From Humidesulfovibrio mexicanus (GTDB lineage Bacteria > Desulfobacterota > Desulfovibrionia > Desulfovibrionales > Desulfovibrionaceae): a DNA stretch of 64,000 nt. Under the pieces are notes generated by a model that saw nothing but the letters and a program-made list of their open reading frames with translations, did no database searches and had not been told where the DNA came from. Of this stretch, positions 42,505 through 51,666 are shown piece by piece (position 1 is the stretch's first letter; each line of letters begins with the position of its first letter). The stretch spans positions 1 to 64,000 of the forward strand of contig NZ_FZOC01000009.1 of assembly GCF_900188225.1 (NCBI RefSeq). The letters run 5' to 3'. The translations under genes were made by a program, and so were the position numbers.

Positions 42505-43439
42505 CCGTCACCGCCCCCCATGTCCATCGGCTCCGCGCCGCCCTGGCCGCCGCACTCTGCATCTGCTCGCTGTGCGCCTGCGCGCCGCGCATCGAGCTGC
42601 CCCGCCACGAAGAAGCGGCGGAGGACATGGCCGCCTTCCGCGCCCGGTTCGTGGAGCCGGGCCTTCCCGGCGCTGGCGTGGCCGTGCGCGCCAGCCTGCT
42701 CTACTCCACGCCCACCAAGGCCAACCGTACCGATGTGCAGCTCTTCGGCGAGTTCGACCGGCCCCTCAGGCTCGACGTGCGCGCGGGCATCGGCACCATG
42801 CTGGCCCTCATGCGCGAGGACCAAGGCGGGCTGCTGGCCTTCTATCCCGGCCAGAAGCGCGCCTACGCCCACCGCGACCCCGTCGTCGGCGCGCAGCTTC
42901 TGGGCCTGCCCTTCCCCTTCGCCCTGCGCGACCTCGCCATGGTGAGCGCCGGGCACTTCGGCTCCCTTGTGCCCGAGACCCCGAACCGCGTGCGGGCCAT
43001 TCCCGGCGGCGGCTTCGCCTTCAGCTACGAAACGGGCGCGGTGCGCCGACTGGTCCTGGACCGCTACGGTCGGCCAGAGCGCATGGAGGGCGTGCTCTCC
43101 GAACATTTCAAGGCCCAGGTGGAGCGCGACGGCCAGAAGATTTCCGGCCCGCGCGTGTGGGGACTGGAGTTCTCCGGCTATCCCGAGGACGAAGGCGATC
43201 CCGTGGGTCCGGCCAAGACCCTCACCCTCACCCTGCCCAAGGGCGACAGCGCCGTGCTGCGCGTCAAAGCCGTCACCCCCAGGCAGGAGCCTTGGGCCGC
43301 CAAGGCCCTTGGGCTTGTCCTGCCCGCCGGCGTGGAATTCATCCCCCTTGAGCGGCAGGCCGCTCCCGCGCAGGTGCGCGAAGTCATTACCGGAGGAGAC
43401 GATGGCACAGGAAACCCGGCCCCTGATTCCGGTCGCTGA
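42501..43439 (+). CDS. LolB-like lipoprotein
   Basis: A 312-residue lipoprotein (lipobox SLCAC). Its mature part is beta-rich, with stretches such as RASLLYSTPTKANRTDVQLF and LLAFYPGQKRAYAH, and DUF4292/LolB-type layout: a shallow hydrophobic cup for lipids or lipoproteins. Its start ATGA overlaps the TPR gene stop, so the two are coupled. The lipid-binding role is inference. Confidence 0.65.
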   Translation: MTVTAPHVHRLRAALAAALCICSLCACAPRIELPRHEEAAEDMAAFRARFVEPGLPGAGVAVRASLLYSTPTKANRTDVQLFGEFDRPLRLDVRAGIGTMLALMREDQGGLLAFYPGQKRAYAHRDPVVGAQLLGLPFPFALRDLAMVSAGHFGSLVPETPNRVRAIPGGGFAFSYETGAVRRLVLDRYGRPERMEGVLSEHFKAQVERDGQKISGPRVWGLEFSGYPEDEGDPVGPAKTLTLTLPKGDSAVLRVKAVTPRQEPWAAKALGLVLPAGVEFIPLERQAAPAQVREVITGGDDGTGNPAPDSGR

Positions 43440-43713
43440 GGCCGACAAGCCCGGCGTCATCGGAACCTTCGTCCTGGGCGTGAAGGTCTGGGGACGCGAG
43501 ATGGCCCGGCTGGCCACACGGCAGGCCATGCGCCACGAACTGCGGCAGCTGGACGCCCGCCTGCGCCAGGAGACCGACCTGCTGGCCAGGCTCGACGCCG
43601 CGCCCGGACCGGAACGCGACCTGTGCCTGCGCCAGGTGGAGATGCTCAAAATTGAAATCGCCCGGCTGCGGCGCGAGGAACAGGCGACGAACGGCCGGAG
43701 AAGCCCGCAATGA
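43402..43713 (+). CDS. Small helical protein of unknown function
   Basis: A 103-residue protein with a central basic, helical region (RQAMRHELRQLDARLRQETD) likely to form a coiled coil. It starts inside the previous gene (38-base overlap in another frame) with GGAGGAG just before the ATG, so it is likely genuine. No family recognised. The N-terminus has VIGTFVLGVKVWG, a weak hydrophobic patch. Confidence 0.6.
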   Translation: MAQETRPLIPVAEADKPGVIGTFVLGVKVWGREMARLATRQAMRHELRQLDARLRQETDLLARLDAAPGPERDLCLRQVEMLKIEIARLRREEQATNGRRSPQ

Positions 43714-43736
43714 GCCAAACCCCTCAGGAGGAGCAG

Positions 43737-44204
43737 ATGCGCAAGACGGTGTTCATCGCCTCGGACCACGGCGGCTTCGCCCTCAAGGGCGCCCTTGTGC
43801 AGGCCCTGCGCAACGCGGGCTGCCAAGTGGAGGATCTTGGGCCTGATGGCACAGGCTCCTGCGATTATCCGGCCTACGCCGAAAAGCTGTGCCGCCGCGT
43901 GCTGGATGCGGGCGAAGCGGGGCAGAACGGCGAGACCCTGGGCATCCTGGTCTGCGGCACGGGGCTCGGCATGAGCATGGCCGCCAACCGGCTGCCCGGC
44001 ATCCGCGCGGCGGTGTGCACCTGCGAATTCATGGCCCGCATGGCGCGCGCGCACAACAACGCCAACGTGCTCTGCCTAGGCGAGCGCGTGCTGGGCCAGG
44101 GCCTCGGGCTCGACATCGCCCGCGTGTTTCTCTCCACCGGCTTCGAAGGCGCGCGGCACCTGCGGCGCATCAGCCAGTTCGACGCGCTCACCCCAAAACC
44201 ATAA
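43737..44204 (+). CDS. rpiB: Ribose 5-phosphate isomerase B
   Basis: A 155-residue enzyme interconverting ribose 5-phosphate and ribulose 5-phosphate. The N-terminal IASDHGGFALKG, the active-site cysteine in GILVCGTGLGMSMAANR, and ARMARAHNNANVLCLGERV are hallmarks of RpiB/LacAB. The ATG at 43737 is preceded by AGGAGGAG; an ATG at 43710 is also possible. It precedes transketolase, the next step of the non-oxidative pentose phosphate pathway. Confidence 0.95.
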   Translation: MRKTVFIASDHGGFALKGALVQALRNAGCQVEDLGPDGTGSCDYPAYAEKLCRRVLDAGEAGQNGETLGILVCGTGLGMSMAANRLPGIRAAVCTCEFMARMARAHNNANVLCLGERVLGQGLGLDIARVFLSTGFEGARHLRRISQFDALTPKP

Positions 44205-44244
44205 GGGCGCTTTCGCGCCAAATCCACCTGAAGGACAGACATCC

Positions 44245-46248
44245 ATGGCACAGACCATCGCCCCAGACCAGCTTGTGGTGAACACCCTCAAAGGGCTCAT
44301 CATGGACATGACCCGCGCGGCCAACTCCGGCCATCCGGGCGGCGCCATGAGCTCCGCGGACTTCGCGGCCGTGCTCTACTCGGAGTTCCTGAACTTCGAC
44401 CCCGACCGGGCAGGCTGGTTCAACCGCGACCGCTTCGTGCTCTCCGCCGGGCACGAATCCGCCCTGCTCTACGGCCTGCTGCACATGGCCGGGTTCATCG
44501 ACGAGACGGACGTGGCGGGCTTCCGCCAGCTGGGCAGCCGCACCCCCGGACACCCGGAGCACGACGTAACCCCCGGCGTGGAGGCCACCACCGGGCCCCT
44601 GGGCCAGGGCTTCGCCATGGGCGTGGGCATGGCCCAGGCCGAGGCCTTCCTGCGGGCGAAGCTGGGCAAGGCCGTGGCGGACCACCACACCTACGTGCTG
44701 GCCAGCGACGGCGACATGCAGGAGCCCGTGGTCATGGGCGCGGCCTCCCTGGCCGGGCTCTGGGGGCTGGGTAAACTCGTGGTCTACTACGACTCCAACA
44801 AGGTGCAGCTGGCCGGTCCCACCAGCCGCGTGGACAAAACCGACTACGCCAAGGTCTTCTCCGCCATGGGCTGGCACGTGCAGTCCGTGGACGGCCACGA
44901 CCGCGACCAGATCCGCGCGGCCATCAAGAAGGCGCAGGCCCAAAAGAAGAAGCCCAGCCTCATCATCGGCCACACGGTCATGGCCAAGGGCGCGGCCACC
45001 CGCGAAGGCGACTTCGGCACCCACGGCGAGCCCCTTTCGCCGGAGGAAATCGCCGCCACCAAGACCGGCATGTGCCTGCACCAGGGCAAGTGCTACGAGG
45101 TTCCCGCCGAAGCCAAGGCCCATTTCCAGGCCCGCTTTCCGGAACTGCGCAAGCGCGCCAAGGCCTGGCAGGGCACGCTGGCGCGCACCCTCAAAAAGGC
45201 CGATCCGGATTTCCTGGCCTTCTGGAAGGCCATGAACACCGGCCGCCACGAGCTTCCCATCGCCATGCCCGCCTTCGAGCCCGGCAAGAAGATCGCCACA
45301 CGGCAGGCCTGGGGCGCGTGCCTGAACGCCATGAAGGACTTCCTGCCCAACCTCGTGGGCGGCAGCGCGGACCTCGACCCCTCCAACCAGACCGCGAAAT
45401 TCCGCGACGCCGTGGGCATCTTCGGGGCGGACAACCCGCTCGGCCGCAACCTGTCCTTCGGCGTGCGCGAATTCCCCATGGCCGCCATCATGAACGGCAT
45501 GGCCCTGCACGGCGGGGTCATCCCCTTCGGGGCCACCTTCCTCACCTTCTCCGACTACTGCAGGAACGCCATCCGCATGTCCGCCTTGCAGAAGCTGCCC
45601 GTGCTCTACATCTTCACCCACGACTCCTTCCATGTGGGCGAGGACGGCCCCACCCACCAGCCCATCGAACATGTGGCCTCGCTGCGCCTCATTCCGGAGC
45701 TCATCGACCTGCGCCCGGCCGACGCCACCGAAACCGCCCTGTGCCTGGAGACGGCCCTGCGCCAGACGGCCAAGCCCTCGTGCGTGTTCCTCACCCGGCA
45801 GGGCTTGCCGGTCATGGATCCCAAGAGCTTCCCGGCCATGGCCGAAGGCGTCAAAAAAGGCGGCTACGTGCTCAAGGACTGCGGAGGGACGCCGGAACTC
45901 ATCATGCTGGCCTCGGGCTCCGAGGTCTCCCTGGTGCTGGAAGCGGCGGAAATCCTGGAAAAAGAAGCCCCCGGCCGCAAGATACGCGTGGTGTCCATGC
46001 CCTCCGTGGCGCTTTTCGAGGAGCAGCCGCAGGAATACAAGGACGCCGTTCTGCCCCCGGCCTGCCGCAAGCGCGTGGCCGTGGAGGCAGGACGCGCCGA
46101 AGGCTGGTACCGCTACGTGGGCCTGGACGGCCTGGCCCTTGGTCTAGGCCACTTCGGCGAGAGCGCGCCCGCTGGCAAGCTGGCGGAAAAATACGGCTTC
46201 ACCGCGCCCACCGTGGCCCGCAAGGTCCGGGAGCGCTTCTTCGGCTAG
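44245..46248 (+). CDS. tkt: Transketolase
   Basis: A 667-residue thiamine-diphosphate enzyme moving two-carbon ketol units between sugar phosphates. The ThDP motif is [20 protein letters not shown], and the substrate-site histidines are visible ([37 protein letters not shown]). It follows rpiB by 40 bases. The plus-strand order rpiB, tkt, dj-1, glpX joins pentose phosphate and gluconeogenesis functions. Confidence 0.97.
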   Translation: MAQTIAPDQLVVNTLKGLIMDMTRAANSGHPGGAMSSADFAAVLYSEFLNFDPDRAGWFNRDRFVLSAGHESALLYGLLHMAGFIDETDVAGFRQLGSRTPGHPEHDVTPGVEATTGPLGQGFAMGVGMAQAEAFLRAKLGKAVADHHTYVLASDGDMQEPVVMGAASLAGLWGLGKLVVYYDSNKVQLAGPTSRVDKTDYAKVFSAMGWHVQSVDGHDRDQIRAAIKKAQAQKKKPSLIIGHTVMAKGAATREGDFGTHGEPLSPEEIAATKTGMCLHQGKCYEVPAEAKAHFQARFPELRKRAKAWQGTLARTLKKADPDFLAFWKAMNTGRHELPIAMPAFEPGKKIATRQAWGACLNAMKDFLPNLVGGSADLDPSNQTAKFRDAVGIFGADNPLGRNLSFGVREFPMAAIMNGMALHGGVIPFGATFLTFSDYCRNAIRMSALQKLPVLYIFTHDSFHVGEDGPTHQPIEHVASLRLIPELIDLRPADATETALCLETALRQTAKPSCVFLTRQGLPVMDPKSFPAMAEGVKKGGYVLKDCGGTPELIMLASGSEVSLVLEAAEILEKEAPGRKIRVVSMPSVALFEEQPQEYKDAVLPPACRKRVAVEAGRAEGWYRYVGLDGLALGLGHFGESAPAGKLAEKYGFTAPTVARKVRERFFG

Positions 46249-46331
46249 GGAGGCCCGCGGCGGGGCCGGAAACACCGGCGGGCCGTGCGGCGCGTTGGGA
46301 CCAGAACCTGTTTCTTTTCTCAGGAGGATGC

Positions 46332-47087
46332 ATGGCGACGGCGAAAAAACCCGCACCGGCCAAGAAAACCCCGGTCACGAAGGCCCCGGCCAAGGCGCCC
46401 GCGAAAAAGGCGGCGGCTCCCAAGAAAGCGGCCAAGCCCATGGCGAAAGCCGGGGCCAAGCCCGCGGCGGCCGCCAAGAAGCCCGCGCCCAAGGCCGCGG
46501 AGAAGGCCCAGGTCAAGCGCATCCTCTTCCTCGTGGGCGACTACGTGGAGGATTATGAAGTCATGGTGCCCTTCCAGGCCCTGCTCATGCTGGGCTACCA
46601 GGTGGATGCGGCCTGCCCGGACAAGACGGCCGGAGACATCGTGCGCACCAGCATCCACGACTTCGAGGGCGACCAGACCTATTCCGAGAAGCGTGGGCAC
46701 AACTTCAGCCTGAACAAGGACTTCGCCAAGATCAACGCGGCCGACTACGCCGGGCTCGTCATTCCCGGCGGCCGCGCCCCGGAATACATCCGCCTGAACA
46801 CGCGCGTCATCGAAATCGTGCGGCAGTTCAACGCGGCGAAGAAGCCCATCGCCGCCATCTGCCACGGCCCCCTGGTGCTGGTTACGGCGGGCGTGCTCAA
46901 GGGCCGCACAAGCGCCGCCTACCCGGCCTGCGGCCCGGACGTGACCTGCGCGGGCGGCGCGTACGCGGAAATCGCCCTGGACAAGGCCGTCACCGACGGC
47001 AACCTGGTCACGGCCCCGGCCTGGCCCGCCCACCCGGACTGGCTGGCCCAGTTCGTGGCCCTCTTGGGCGCCAAGATCAGCATTTAG
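46332..47087 (+). CDS. DJ-1/PfpI-family protein with histone-H1-like N-terminal tail
   Basis: A 251-residue protein. Residues 1-61 are almost only Ala, Lys and Pro (repeats of KKPAPAKK and [14 protein letters not shown]), like the tail of histone H1 or of bacterial H1-like proteins, with net charge strongly positive. Residues 62-251 are a DJ-1/PfpI domain: [19 protein letters not shown] with an acidic residue near the active site, and nucleophile C177 in [11 protein letters not shown]. Family members act as proteases, glyoxalases or protein/nucleotide deglycases. AGGAGGATGC precedes the ATG. A terminator follows. Confidence 0.85.
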   Translation: MATAKKPAPAKKTPVTKAPAKAPAKKAAAPKKAAKPMAKAGAKPAAAAKKPAPKAAEKAQVKRILFLVGDYVEDYEVMVPFQALLMLGYQVDAACPDKTAGDIVRTSIHDFEGDQTYSEKRGHNFSLNKDFAKINAADYAGLVIPGGRAPEYIRLNTRVIEIVRQFNAAKKPIAAICHGPLVLVTAGVLKGRTSAAYPACGPDVTCAGGAYAEIALDKAVTDGNLVTAPAWPAHPDWLAQFVALLGAKISI

Positions 47088-47113
47088 GACACGGCTTCCA
47101 AAACGGCGTCACA

Positions 47114-47147
47114 CGGGGCGGTTCGCACGGGCCGCCCCGCTTTTTTT
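47114..47147 (+). terminator. Intrinsic terminator after DJ-1 gene
   Basis: CGGGGCGG and CCGCCCCG with a 10-base loop, then C and TTTTTTT, 27 bases after the stop. Confidence 0.9.
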
Positions 47148-47279
47148 CGCCCGCCACAGGCGGACTCCGCGGCCGCATGTCCCCACGGCCCTTGCCGACC
47201 TGCCGTCTGCTCTGTTAGCATCCCACCCACGCAACATACGACGAACAAGACACTTCGTCCCCACACAAGGAGAGCACGG

Positions 47280-48263
47280 ATGGAAGCTCCGCAGAGAAAT
47301 TTGGCCCTGGACCTGGTGCGCGTCACCGAGGCGGCGGCGCTGGCCAGCGCGCGCTGGCTGGGCAAGGGCGACAAGAACGCCGGAGACGGCGCGGCCGTGG
47401 AGGCCATGCGCCTGTCGTTCAACTCGCTGGCCATCAGCGGCACGGTGGTCATCGGCGAAGGCGAGAAGGACAACGCCCCCATGCTGCACAACGGCGAGAA
47501 GGTGGGCGGCGGCGGGCCCCTGGCCGTGGACGTGGCCGTGGACCCGGTGGAAGGCACCAGCCTGCTGGCCTATGGGCGGCCCAACGCCATTTCCGTGGTG
47601 GGCGTGGCCCCGGCCGGAACCATGTTCGTGCCCGGACCCAGCTTCTACATGCAGAAGCTCGTGGTGCCCGCGGCGGCCAAAAACGTGGTGGACATCGAGG
47701 CCCCCGTGCCCGCCAACCTCACCCGCATCGCCAAGGCCCTGGGCAAGGACGTGGACGACCTGGTGGTCTTCGTTCTCGACAAGCCGCGCCACAAAAAGCT
47801 CATCGCAGACATCCGCGAGGCCGGGGCGCGCATCCAGCTGCACACCGACGGCGACGTGGCCGGGGCGCTCATGGCCATCGACCCGCGCAACGAAGTGGAC
47901 GTGATGATGGGCACCGGCGGCACGCCGGAGGGCGTCCTGGCCGCCTGCGCCATCCGCATCATGGGCGGCGAGATGTTCTGCAAGCTCGACCCGCAGAAGC
48001 AGGACGAAAAGAACGCGCTGGCCCAGTCCGGCATCGACATCCGCCGCGTGCTCACCGTGGGCGACCTGGTCAAAAGCGACGACGTGTTCTTCGCCGCCAC
48101 CGGCATCAGCGGCGGCACCTTCCTCAAGGGCGTGCGCTACCTGGGCTACGGCGCGGAGACCAGCTCCCTGGTCATGCGCGGCAAGACCGGCACCATCCGC
48201 TACATCGAGGCCATCCACTCCTGGGACAGCCTCATGAAGTTCAGCGCCGTCAAGTACGACTAG
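47280..48263 (+). CDS. glpX: Fructose-1,6-bisphosphatase class II
   Basis: A 327-residue GlpX-type phosphatase of gluconeogenesis. Motifs include GKGDKNAGDGAAVEAMR, VIGEGEKDNAPMLHNGE (metal-binding glutamates), VDPVEGTSLLAYGRPNA and TGGTPEGVLAACAI. AAGGAG lies before the ATG. It is its own unit, flanked by terminators. It belongs to the same metabolic group as rpiB and tkt upstream. Confidence 0.97.
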   Translation: MEAPQRNLALDLVRVTEAAALASARWLGKGDKNAGDGAAVEAMRLSFNSLAISGTVVIGEGEKDNAPMLHNGEKVGGGGPLAVDVAVDPVEGTSLLAYGRPNAISVVGVAPAGTMFVPGPSFYMQKLVVPAAAKNVVDIEAPVPANLTRIAKALGKDVDDLVVFVLDKPRHKKLIADIREAGARIQLHTDGDVAGALMAIDPRNEVDVMMGTGGTPEGVLAACAIRIMGGEMFCKLDPQKQDEKNALAQSGIDIRRVLTVGDLVKSDDVFFAATGISGGTFLKGVRYLGYGAETSSLVMRGKTGTIRYIEAIHSWDSLMKFSAVKYD

Positions 48264-48269
48264 CGGCGC

Positions 48270-48311
48270 GAACAAGGCCGGGAAGGGCTTGTGCCCCCCC
48301 CGGCCTTGTTC
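48270..48311 (+). terminator. Hairpin terminator after glpX
   Basis: GAACAAGGCCGGG and CCCGGCCTTGTTC form a perfect 13-bp stem with a 16-base loop. The T-run after it is poor, so termination may be partial. Confidence 0.65.
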
Positions 48312-48365
48312 TTCAGGTCCGGCCGCGCCCCAGCACGCAGGCGCACCCAAAAAAAGCGACCGGCC

Positions 48366-48605
48366 CTACAGATCCGGATTGGACAGCTTGGCCGAAATGA
48401 TGCCCGCGTCCTCCGGCCTGGCCTGGGCCTCCAGGCTCTCGGACTCGCCATGGCAGGCGAAGCCGCTGCCCGCCAGATGCACATACCCGGCGGAAAGCAC
48501 CTTGGTGTAGGGAATCTGCTCGCGCAGCTCGGCAAAATCGATGCGCTTGGGAAAAATGATGGGTACCGGCGCGCCGGAAAAATCCTCGAACATGATGTAC
48601 TTCAT
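48366..48605 (-). CDS. Small hypothetical protein
   Basis: A 79-residue protein starting MKYIMFEDFSGAPVPIIFPK, with HLAGSGFACHGESESLEAQA in the second half. No signal peptide or membrane segment. I do not recognise a family. GGAGGAAG precedes the start, and it is divergent from waaF. Confidence 0.65.
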   Translation of the reverse strand: MKYIMFEDFSGAPVPIIFPKRIDFAELREQIPYTKVLSAGYVHLAGSGFACHGESESLEAQARPEDAGIISAKLSNPDL

Positions 48606-48707
48606 GGCTTCCTCCAGGGCGGTCGCCCAGAACTCTAGCGCTGTAGTAGCGCAGCCCTGGCCCAAGGGCAAGACGCCTCTCCGCATTCGGACCCAGGAGC
48701 CGCGCCC

Positions 48708-49769
48708 ATGAGCGACCTCTCCACCCGCGAATTCCGCAAGATCGGCCTGTGGCAGACCGCCTTTCTTGGCGATGCCGTGCTCACCCTGCCCTTTGTCCAG
48801 GTGTTGAAGGGCCGCTACCCGGAGGCCGAAATCCATTTCTTCGTGCGCGCCGGGCTCGAAGGGCTGTTCAGCGCCCAGAAGGAGCTCGCCAGCGCCCGGC
48901 CCTTCGCCAAGCGCGGCAGCCAAAGGGGCCTGCTCGCCGCCCGCGCCCTGGGAAACGAGCTCTCGCTCGAGGGCTTCGACCTCTGGATCTCCCCGCACGC
49001 AAGCCTGCGCAGCGCCTACATGGCCAGAAGCGTGGGCGCGCCCGTGCGCATCGGCTACGGCTCGCCCTGGTTCAACTGGCTGGCCTATACCCATCTGGTG
49101 GACCGCCGCTTCGACAGCTTGGAGGAGATCGAACGCATCTTCCAACTGGGCGGACCGCTGGGCATTTTCGCCACGGCCGAAACCCCGGCCCCCCTGCCCC
49201 GCCTGGACATCGCGCCCGAAGGCAAGGCCCGGGCCGATGAAATTTTCTCCGGCCTGCCGCACGGGCCGATACTGGGCATCCATCCCGGCTCCACCTGGCC
49301 CACAAAGTGCTGGCCCAAAGAGCACTTCGCAGAGGTGGCGCGCCGCGCCTTGGCCGCCGGAGCCGTGGTGCTGCTCTTCGCCGGGCCGGGCGAAGAGACG
49401 CTCGCAGCGGACATCGAACGCGAAGCCGGGCCCGCTCCGGGCCACCTGGTGAACCTGGCCAACATGCTCACCCTCCCGGCCCTGGCCGCCTGCCTGGGCA
49501 GGCTCGACGCCTGCCTGACCAACGACTCCGGCCCCATGCACCTGGCCTGGGCGCAAGGCGTGCCGCTGGCCGCCTGCTTCGGCCCCACGGTCCGCTCCCT
49601 CGGCTTCTTCCCGCGCGGGCCGAACTCCCGCGTGCTGGAGACCGACCTGGACTGCCGCCCCTGCGGGCTGCACGGGCACAAGGCCTGCCCCCTCGGGCAC
49701 CACCACTGCATGAAGGACATCCGCCCCGAACGCGTGTGGGACGTGCTCAAGGGGATGCTCGGCGTCTAG
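48708..49769 (+). CDS. waaF: Glycosyltransferase family 9, ADP-heptose:LPS heptosyltransferase II-like
   Basis: A 353-residue GT-B enzyme adding heptose to the LPS inner core. The N-terminal domain has IGLWQTAFLGDAVLTLPFVQ and the nucleotide-binding domain has GIHPGSTWPTKCWPKEHFAE and LTNDSGPMHLAWAQGVP. A cysteine-rich patch (DLDCRPCGLHGHKACPLGHH) near the end matches WaaF-type proteins. It follows a short gap from a divergent small gene. Substrate choice between WaaC- and WaaF-like is not fully settled. Confidence 0.85.
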   Translation: MSDLSTREFRKIGLWQTAFLGDAVLTLPFVQVLKGRYPEAEIHFFVRAGLEGLFSAQKELASARPFAKRGSQRGLLAARALGNELSLEGFDLWISPHASLRSAYMARSVGAPVRIGYGSPWFNWLAYTHLVDRRFDSLEEIERIFQLGGPLGIFATAETPAPLPRLDIAPEGKARADEIFSGLPHGPILGIHPGSTWPTKCWPKEHFAEVARRALAAGAVVLLFAGPGEETLAADIEREAGPAPGHLVNLANMLTLPALAACLGRLDACLTNDSGPMHLAWAQGVPLAACFGPTVRSLGFFPRGPNSRVLETDLDCRPCGLHGHKACPLGHHHCMKDIRPERVWDVLKGMLGV

Positions 49770-49827
49770 CCCCCCTGCTGGCGGACAGGTCGGCAGCAGC
49801 CGGAGGACAGGAATATGCCTCCGGCGG

Positions 49828-49850
49828 CCGGGGGGCTTCGCGCCCCCCGG
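49828..49850. repeat. GC hairpin in waaF-cobA/hemD intergenic region
   Basis: CCGGGGGGC-TTCGC-GCCCCCCGG, a 9-bp perfect stem. It is the first of several palindromes in the gene-free stretch 49770-50079, which otherwise holds no coding signal I can support. Confidence 0.6.
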
Positions 49851-49865
49851 AGCCCCTGCGCACGC

Positions 49866-49905
49866 GATGTGGAGACTGCGGGCGGGAGCCCGCAGTCTCC
49901 ACATC
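49866..49905. repeat. Long perfect palindrome
   Basis: GATGTGGAGACTGCGGGC and its exact reverse complement, separated by GGGA, give an 18-bp stem with a 4-base loop, extendable by one more pair on each side. There is no T-run. It sits between converging genes, so it could be a strong transcriptional barrier, an mRNA stabiliser or a dispersed palindromic element. Confidence 0.75.
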
Positions 49906-50025
49906 GTGAGCATGGGTCCAGAACGGGGGCCTCTTCGGCGCAACGTCCAGAATCCCCGCCTCTCCCCAGACCGTATCCTCTCCCGCCAGAACCCTTGCCG
50001 GGCCGTCATGCTCGGCAAAGGGATT

Positions 50026-50070
50026 CCAAAGGGCCCGCGGCCCTTTGGCGGGAGCAGGGGGCGGCGCCCC
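50026..50070. repeat. Paired palindromes, likely dispersed intergenic repeat
   Basis: CCAAAGGGCC-CGC-GGCCCTTTGG (50026-50048) and GGGGC-GGC-GCCCC (50058-50070) stand side by side 10 bases before the end of cobA/hemD. From general recall, such AAAGGGCC...GGCCCTTTGG plus GGGGCGGCGCCCC blocks recur in genomes of this group; this could not be checked here. Confidence 0.55.
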
Positions 50071-50079
50071 TTGATTCCG

Positions 50080-51585
50080 TTATATGCCTTGGGCCAGGGC
50101 GGCGGCCAGGCCGGGGATGGTGTAGTCCTCGGGCTGGATGTGCGGGGTGAAGCCGAAGCGCGAAAGCGTGTTGGCGGTCACCGGCCCGATGCAGGCGATT
50201 TTGACATCCGGATACTGTTTGAGGGTCTCGGGCGACAGCAGGGTGAAGAAGTTCTCCACGGTGCTGGAGCTGGTGAAGGTCAGCGCGTGGATCTTGCCCT
50301 TTTCCAGCGCCTCGACGATTTCCGCCGGGTCCTGCTGGGTCAGGCGCGTCTCGTACACGGGCAGCACGCGCACATGCGCCCCGGCGCGGGCAAGCTCCTC
50401 GGGCAGCACTTCGCGCGCGACCCTGGCGCGCGGAATGAGCACGTTCTTGCCCGCTATGCCGCGCTCCAAAAGCCCGGCCACAACCTCCTCGGCCACGTAC
50501 TTCGCCGGAACGAAGTCGGGCGTGACGCCGCGCGCCTTCAGCTCGTCGGCCGTGGCCGGGCCTATGGCCGCCACGCTGATGCCGCCCAGGGCGCGCGTAT
50601 CCAGGCCGATTTCGGCCAACTGATTCCAGAAATGCTTCACGCCGTTGACCGAGGTCAGGATGAGCCAATCCACCGCGCCAAGGGTCAGGATGGCCTTTTC
50701 CACCTCTTCGTAGTCGTCCAGCGGCTCCACGGTGATGGTGGGGAATTCGTAGACGCAGGCCCCCAGGTTCTTGAGCACGTCGGCCAAGTCGCTGGCCTGC
50801 TCACGCGCGCGGGTGACCACAACGCCCTTGCCGAGCAGGGGTTTTTTCTCGAACCAGGCGAGCTTGTCCGCCAGGGAGCACACGCCGCCCACGATGATGA
50901 TGCTGGGCGCGGCGAACTTGCGCTTCTCGGCATCGGCGGCCACGTTCTCCAGGGTGCTGACCATACTCTGCTGGGTGCAGCGGGTGCCCCAGCGCACCAG
51001 GGCCACCGGGGTTTTGGGGTCGCGGCCGTTCGCCATGAGGTTGCCCGCGATCATGGGCAGGTTCTTGACGCCCATGTAGAACACGAGCGTGCTGGTGCTC
51101 TTGGCGTACACCTCCCAATTGTGGCCGGTCTCCTCCTTGGTGGGGTCCTCGTGCCCGGTGATGAAGCAGACGCTGGTGGTGAAGTCGCGGTGGGTGACCG
51201 GAATGCCCGCATAGGCCGGGGCGGCCACGCCCGCAGTGACGCCGGGCACCACCTCGAAGGGAATGCCCGCCTCCACCAGTTCCTCGGCCTCCTCGCCCCC
51301 GCGGCCGAAGACGTACGGGTCGCCGCCCTTCAGGCGCGCCACGCTCTTGCCCTCCTTGGCCTTGGCGATGATGAGCTGGTTGATCTGGTCCTGGGGCAGG
51401 GTGTGGTCGCCGCCCTTCTTGCCCACGTAGATGATCTCCGCGTCCGTGCGGGCGTATTTGAGGAAGTCCTTGTTGGCGAGGTAGTCGTAGACCACCACGT
51501 CGCAGGTCTCGATGAGCTCCTTGGCCCGGATGGTGAGCAGGCCGGGATCGCCGGGGCCTGCGCCGATGAGGTGGACGGTGGACAT
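50080..51585 (-). CDS. cobA/hemD: Fused uroporphyrinogen-III C-methyltransferase / uroporphyrinogen-III synthase
   Basis: A 501-residue bifunctional enzyme. Residues about 1-245 are the SAM-dependent CobA domain ([40 protein letters not shown]). Residues about 250-501 are the HemD domain, containing [20 protein letters not shown] and [13 protein letters not shown]. Together they make precorrin-2 from hydroxymethylbilane, needed for cobalamin, siroheme and the alternative heme route. GAGGAG precedes the start. Precedes valS in an opposite neighbourhood of palindromes, with no adjacent hem genes. Confidence 0.96.
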   Translation of the reverse strand: MSTVHLIGAGPGDPGLLTIRAKELIETCDVVVYDYLANKDFLKYARTDAEIIYVGKKGGDHTLPQDQINQLIIAKAKEGKSVARLKGGDPYVFGRGGEEAEELVEAGIPFEVVPGVTAGVAAPAYAGIPVTHRDFTTSVCFITGHEDPTKEETGHNWEVYAKSTSTLVFYMGVKNLPMIAGNLMANGRDPKTPVALVRWGTRCTQQSMVSTLENVAADAEKRKFAAPSIIIVGGVCSLADKLAWFEKKPLLGKGVVVTRAREQASDLADVLKNLGACVYEFPTITVEPLDDYEEVEKAILTLGAVDWLILTSVNGVKHFWNQLAEIGLDTRALGGISVAAIGPATADELKARGVTPDFVPAKYVAEEVVAGLLERGIAGKNVLIPRARVAREVLPEELARAGAHVRVLPVYETRLTQQDPAEIVEALEKGKIHALTFTSSSTVENFFTLLSPETLKQYPDVKIACIGPVTANTLSRFGFTPHIQPEDYTIPGLAAALAQGI

Positions 51586-51666
51586 GGTGTTCGCTCCTCG
51601 TGGCCTGGATGTATGGCCGTGCCGGATGCCCGGCGGTATGTGTTTCGCTGTCCCGGACGGGCGGCC

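Noticed and set aside
46332-46514. Short regular repeats possibly a CRISPR or satellite
   Set aside because: They encode the Ala/Lys/Pro tail of the DJ-1 protein; units are irregular and in frame, with no spacers.
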